Below, piece by piece: positions 59,423-64,000 of a stretch of 64,000 nt of DNA. The DNA is from Epiperipatus broadwayi (lineage: Eukaryota; Onychophora; Udeonychophora; Euonychophora; Peripatidae), in contig JAQFVV010000258.1 in assembly GCA_028023455.1 (NCBI GenBank), positions 188,001 to 252,000 of the forward strand, written 5' to 3'. The stretch's first letter is position 1. Each line of letters starts with the position of its first letter. A program made the position numbers and the translations under genes. The notes under the pieces were generated by a model. That model saw only the letters and a program-made list of their open reading frames with translations, had not been told where the DNA came from and searched no databases.

Positions 59423-59632
59423 TTATCTTTTCAGCATATATATGTTTAAGTGTATCAGTGTTATTAGATAGAGTGGAGAGAGGTGGGTGGTGTGAAAGTC
59501 TGTGCTCATATACCCTATATTATATATATATATATATATATATTTATATAAATATGTGCTCATATACCCTATATTACATATATATAGCCACAGGTATATA
59601 ACAAGCCTGTGTTTCAGTTAATTTAAGAATTA

Positions 59633-60350
59633 GTAAATTTGTAATCACCTAATGATAAAACTCAATACAAAATCACTCTAGATTTAAAAAAAACGCTTAA
59701 GAATGCGCGCACGCACACACACAACATCTTTTACAGTGTACAACATGATGTAAAAAAACCAATTTTTGGCTGCATTACTATTAAAGACAAAATATTCAAC
59801 AAAATTCATTTAAAATCAAATGAAATAATTCATACATATATAAACTTTTCTTACATACTTAAACCACAAGATACAACCCTAAATTGCCATCTCTCCAAAA
59901 CAAAACAAAAAAAAAAAAAAATAGAAAAAATTTGAAGCAAAAAAAAATAACAATAAAATCCTGTTACATCAATAACATTCATTATCTTTGTTTTCCTGTA
60001 GGTTTTGTTTGTTCTTTTAAACTCCAAAATTGGCTTTATATAAAATGATGTCAGTTGTATCTTCATCAATTCTCAAATTGTTGTTTTATTCCATTGATAA
60101 CAGAGAAATCATAATTCTGATCCAACATTTCTCTGCACAAATAGTTTATCTTTTTTAAAAAAATTGAAATTCATTTTTTGCCCTTTGCTTTGAATGAAGT
60201 TAAAATTTAAAAACATCATTGTCAAATGTAAGGGATTCATCATAGTTCTAAATGCATATGGAGTTTTCATTCATTATAAATGATGACTTCTACCAGAATC
60301 ATGCATTATTCTGGTTTACTGTTTTAATGCACTCCTACTATTGTTTCTTC
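59633..60350. other. AT-rich intergenic DNA, no gene seen
   Basis: A short CG/CA dinucleotide run is at about 59704-59722. No gene recognised before the RTE 3' end. Confidence 0.5.
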
Positions 60351-60355
60351 CTGTT

Positions 60356-62115
60356 CATCATTATCATCAACCATTATCAATCTACTGCAGGATGAAGGTC
60401 TCTCCAAGTTCAATCCATCTCAGATCTTTAGTTTTCTTTCTCCACATCACCCTTGCACACTTTCTTATTACATCCATCCATCTCACATGTGGTTTCTTTC
60501 TGGATCTTTTACAATCTTTTGAAATCCAGTTTAAAATTTCAATTGTCCATCTATTATCATCTCTTTTAGCAATATGTACAGCCTAAGTCCACCTCAGTCT
60601 TTTAATTTTTCAATGAGGTCAGTAACACGTGTTTCTCTTATCCATATATTGCATTTTTAATCTATTCTTGTTACTCCTAATATGCATCTCTCCATACTTC
60701 TTTGAGTAGTCTGAAGTCTCTGTATTGCTCAGATCCATAAGTAAGAACTGGCAAAACACATTTGTTAAAAACCTTCCTTTTCAAACACATAGGCATATTT
60801 CATTTTACTATCAAGTTATTTCTACAAAAAGCACTCCAACCAAGTTTAATTTTATTATAAATTTCATCCATTATGTTTCCATCAGTATTAATAATCTGAC
60901 CAAGGTATTTGTAGCTGTTAACTTTTTCTAACTCATCATAACCAATTTTTATTTTCATATTTTGAGAAAATTCATTGAACATTACTTTAGTCTATTTATC
61001 TTTAGTGCTACTTTCCTATTTCATCTGATAACTCCTGCAACACAGAATTATTTGCAAAAACAACTACATCATCTGCAAAATCTAAATGACTTAAATAATC
61101 TCCATTTATTTTCATTCCTTTAGCTTCCCATTTTAATCCACAAAATAGTTTTTGCAGCACTGCTGTAAAACGTTTTGAAGATAAGGAATCACCCTGTCTT
61201 GCACCCTTCTCAATGTTGACTTTGTTGCTGTTGCATTTTTATATCTGGATCTATACCTTGATGATCCAATGCTTTAATCACTGAAGAAATGTTTATAGAA
61301 TCAAATGCCTTTTCATAATCTACAAATCCAAAGCATTATGGCAACTCATATTCATTTGTCCTTTCTATAACTTTTCTCAATACCTGGATATGATCTACTG
61401 TACTAAAACCACTTTTAAATCCAGCTTGTTCTCTTGATTGGTGGAAATCTCTGTAGACAAATTGTAATTATCTTGGTAAAATTTTGTATAAAACTGATGA
61501 AAGACTGATAGGTCTATAATTTCTAATATCTTCTTTATCACCTTTTTTAAACATTAATATTGCATTCTACCAACCATCTGGTATATCTTTATCATTTAGA
61601 CATTTGGTATATAACTTTGCTAAAAAAAATTCTATTTCTTCACCTTTTTCTTTTAATATATCAATTATAATTATAATTTCGTTTCTTCATAAATTTAATT
61701 GCATATTTCACTTTTTCATTTAAAATTCTGGGCAATTCAGAAGATATAATAGATATAGGAGATACTTGTTCTTTATTATTATATAATTCTTGATAGAAGT
61801 CTTCTATGCATTTCATGAGTCATCTACTTTTTTAGTAATAATTCCATCCTTTTTTCTTATTGCAAATATAAATTTCCTACCAATACCAAAATGTTGTTTT
61901 ACTCTCTTCTACAATTTTCCTTGCTAGTTCACAGTTATACATTCTTATATCATTTTCAATTCTTTTCCACACCATTTTACAGAATGTGAGGTATTCAATC
62001 CTTTTTAATGCCTCATTTTTGTATATCTTCATATGCCTTCTTTTCTTCATAAATTCTCTAGTCTCAGTAGAAATTTTATTGGTCAATTGCTGCTTTTTTC
62101 TACCAGCTATCTTCC
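60356..62115 (-). mobile_element. RTE-clade LINE, 5'-truncated
   Basis: The 3' end on the minus strand has the RTE hallmark: GAGAGACCTTCATCCTGCAG, TAGATTGATAATGG, then TGATGA-type short repeats (about 60354-60366) instead of a poly-A tail. The 5' edge near 62115 falls between the endonuclease and the reverse transcriptase. Confidence 0.85.
60565..62115 (-). pseudogene. RTE-type reverse transcriptase, broken
   Basis: Pieces in order on the minus strand: A-G-R-K-K-Q-Q-L-T-N-K-I-S and F-M-K-K-R-R (62090-62030); [11 protein letters not shown] (about 61520); E-Q-A-G-F-K-S-G-F-S-T-V-D-H-I (about 61430-61390); F-V-D-Y-E-K-A-F-D-S-I (about 61330-61295); G-A-R-Q-G-D-S-L-S (about 61200-61175); the catalytic F-A-D-D (about 61070) followed by V-V-V-F; S-Y-K-Y-L-G-Q-I-I-N-T-D-G (about 60925-60890); and a C-terminal R-D-D-N-R-W-T stretch (about 60570). 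These are the characteristic RTE/BovB motifs. Several stops and frame changes separate them and the endonuclease is missing, so the copy is dead. It would have supplied reverse transcriptase for itself and for RTE-tailed SINEs; the SINEs here have poly-A tails and do not match its end. Confidence 0.85.
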
Positions 62116-64000
62116 TGTTACAACACAGTAAATATTTTATTGAATAAAAAGAGATAAAATAATGAACTTGAAGTTAGACAAAACAATGTGAAGATGTCAT
62201 GAAGTGCTGATGAAAGTAAAAGTTTCAATAGAAGAATTATATTGCATTATATGAAAAAACAATAGCAGTGTCATAAAGTGTTCTGGCAATAATGAACATA
62301 CTTAGAATTGAGACAAAGTATAACAGATGTGAATCAAATGGAAGACTTTTTTTTTTCAGCAATGTATTATCTTTAAGATCTTAAAATACAAAATCTTCAA
62401 CAATGATGTTTAAAGATATTTTTATTTTGTTATTTAAATCAAAATTTTTATGGACAGAATTATAAAATATCAATAAATGTCCAATCACTATATTTTATTT
62501 AACCTGGATTATTGCTATATTAAAATAATCTATGTACACAAGCACATTTTGCAAATAATAGATGTAAAATGTTTTACATTGTAAAATCTGAGATGAATAT
62601 TATTTGCATTTCAGTGAATAATACTTATTAAATTGTTTTTACTTGTAGTTTTAATGAGTTCTCGATGCCATCATTTTTCCACATATATTGTGGGCGTTTT
62701 CCCTCTCTAACCCTTTCAAAATAATAGATTCGTTTTATTGTAGCTCAAATATCTAATTTAAGTTTTGGCTATTCAATTGTAGAGACAATTTTATGTTTAA
62801 AAATACAATAACAATAATTATAAACACAGAAAGTTTATATATGTTGCACCAAATCCACAATTTTTGACTAAGTGAAATGAAAAGAAAAAAAATCCTAATC
62901 GTAGCGGTAATTAAATACCATTTTGTCACTAAATTAGATGATTGCACAAATAATTAATTTTTTCAATCACAAACAATAGCAGAAATAATTTTTCCTCTCA
63001 TCTTTTACATTAAAGTAATGTTAATTAAGATTACATGAAAATTTATCCTCTTAACTAAATGAAACTTTTATAAATTGTATTTTAATGAATACTAACAACC
63101 AATCTGTTACCAAAAATAAATGTTATGAATTCATTTAATCTCTGTATTTATTTAATTATTTTTTATAAATACATAAGCAATGTCAATATATAAATATATA
63201 GGTCAATATAAAAATATTTTATTTCTTTTACTGAATTAGAAATCTAGTTAAACCTTATTACCATTATTCTTTTCTTTCTGAAACCAAATAATAAGAATAT
63301 TGGATTAAATTGCAATCAGGCTGATATTAATTGAAGGATATGCACAAATACTTAGTATTACTCCTAAATCTACTTTGGATCTATGGAAGCACTACTTTAT
63401 TTACATACAAAAAAAAATAGAAAATAATAATTTAGAAAATGTTCCATTTTAATCATATCATAAAAGGTGACTAACTTTTGCACTGCAAATATGGTTGATA
63501 TTACTAGAAAAAGCTAACTTATTTTTGCTAATATCTTAAAGAATACACATAATTTTAAGATGTTGTAATGTTAAGAGGTTGTTTTTTGTGTGTGTGTTTT
63601 CTTTTTTGATGCATTTTTTATCAAGTATAAATATTAAAAATATTTACATATTTATTAATCTGTTTTTACTATATAACAAAAACTTAGATATAATAAAACA
63701 AGTTTATGAAATATAGAAATGTTTTAAATATCTACGTGTTTTCTGAATATTATTTTATTTTTTTGTTTAGTTGTTTTTGTTGACGTCTTATTTTTTATAC
63801 TATGTAGATTTAATTTTGTAATTGCCATCATAGCTATGGCAATCCCATTGTATACACTAATGAATGGAAATAACTTTTTATGATATAAACCAATTACCAG
63901 TTAAAAACTTTTAAATTATTTTTTAAATCTTAATATTCATTATTATCATGTCAGTAATTTAGCATGACTTTTACTTAGTAATCCAATAATTTTCCACTTT
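62116..64000. other. AT-rich intergenic DNA, no gene seen
   Basis: No coding similarity or repeat structure recognised to the end of the window. Confidence 0.5.

Larger units (their letters stand above)
58410..59617. mobile_element. Retrozyme-like inverted/tandem insertion, family 2
   Basis: The 1,208-bp block lies between identical 15-bp repeats TTAATTTAAGAATTA at 58395-58409 and 59618-59632. It is an inverted repeat: the inner arms at about 58857-58931 and 58949-59023 are perfect over about 75 bp around a 17-bp spacer, and similarity continues to both ends. The right arm also contains a second direct unit start, giving a period of 475 bp (58949 to 59424), and a short third piece (59553-59617) after a (TA)n run. 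Each full arm carries a type I hammerhead, minus strand on the left and plus strand on the right. No coding sequence. An old single copy occurs at 27115. Confidence 0.85.

Overview
The window looks like non-coding, repeat-rich DNA from an AT-rich invertebrate animal genome. No confidently intact host gene, rRNA or ordinary tRNA gene was found. The animal assignment is an inference from the mobile elements present: Penelope-like elements (PLEs) with GIY-YIG ends, an RTE LINE, a second APE-type LINE, hAT and Merlin-like DNA transposon remnants, tRNA-derived SINEs, and hammerhead-ribozyme repeats of the metazoan retrozyme type. I cannot name a species or phylum.

Layout. 1-8 kb: hAT relic, a SINE, a 446-bp insertion with a 98-bp perfect hairpin and a decayed hammerhead ribozyme, a LINE 3' fragment and a second SINE. 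8.8-11.2 kb: microsatellite followed by nested diverged tandem duplications and a PLE-type terminal motif. 11.9-18.7 kb: two direct copies (A, B) of an unclassified repeat; A carries a TTAA-flanked MITE-like insert and B a SINE, and each has the matching empty or unfilled site. 18.8-22.3 kb: hAT transposase relic interrupted by a SINE, then a probable solo LTR. 24.0-24.8 kb: long foldback. 26.5-27.6 kb: partial repeat copies. 29.0-33.1 kb: an almost intact LINE (partial ORF1, ORF2 with one frameshift, 16-bp target duplication). 38.1-39.1 kb: foldback containing Merlin/IS1595-like transposase sequence. 47.5-52.0 kb: PLE complex in the classical inverted plus tandem arrangement. 52.0-53.7 kb: array of 401-bp units. 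58.4-59.6 kb: large inverted and tandem repeat insertion. 60.4-62.1 kb: RTE LINE relic.

The main discovery is three unrelated repeat families (4662-5107, 52001-53664, 58410-59617) with the same design. Each is non-coding, holds direct plus inverted multimers of its unit, is bounded by a 10-15 bp direct repeat, and carries a type I hammerhead ribozyme fold with a very short, self-complementary stem III. Two families keep the full core; the third has two core changes. This is the architecture expected of retrozymes: non-autonomous retroelements that pass through self-cleaved, probably circular RNA. PLEs, their proposed mobilisers, lie in the same window; one PLE copy ends directly beside the 401-bp array and itself carries decayed hammerhead-like motifs. 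The folds were derived by hand from complementarity and activity is untested.
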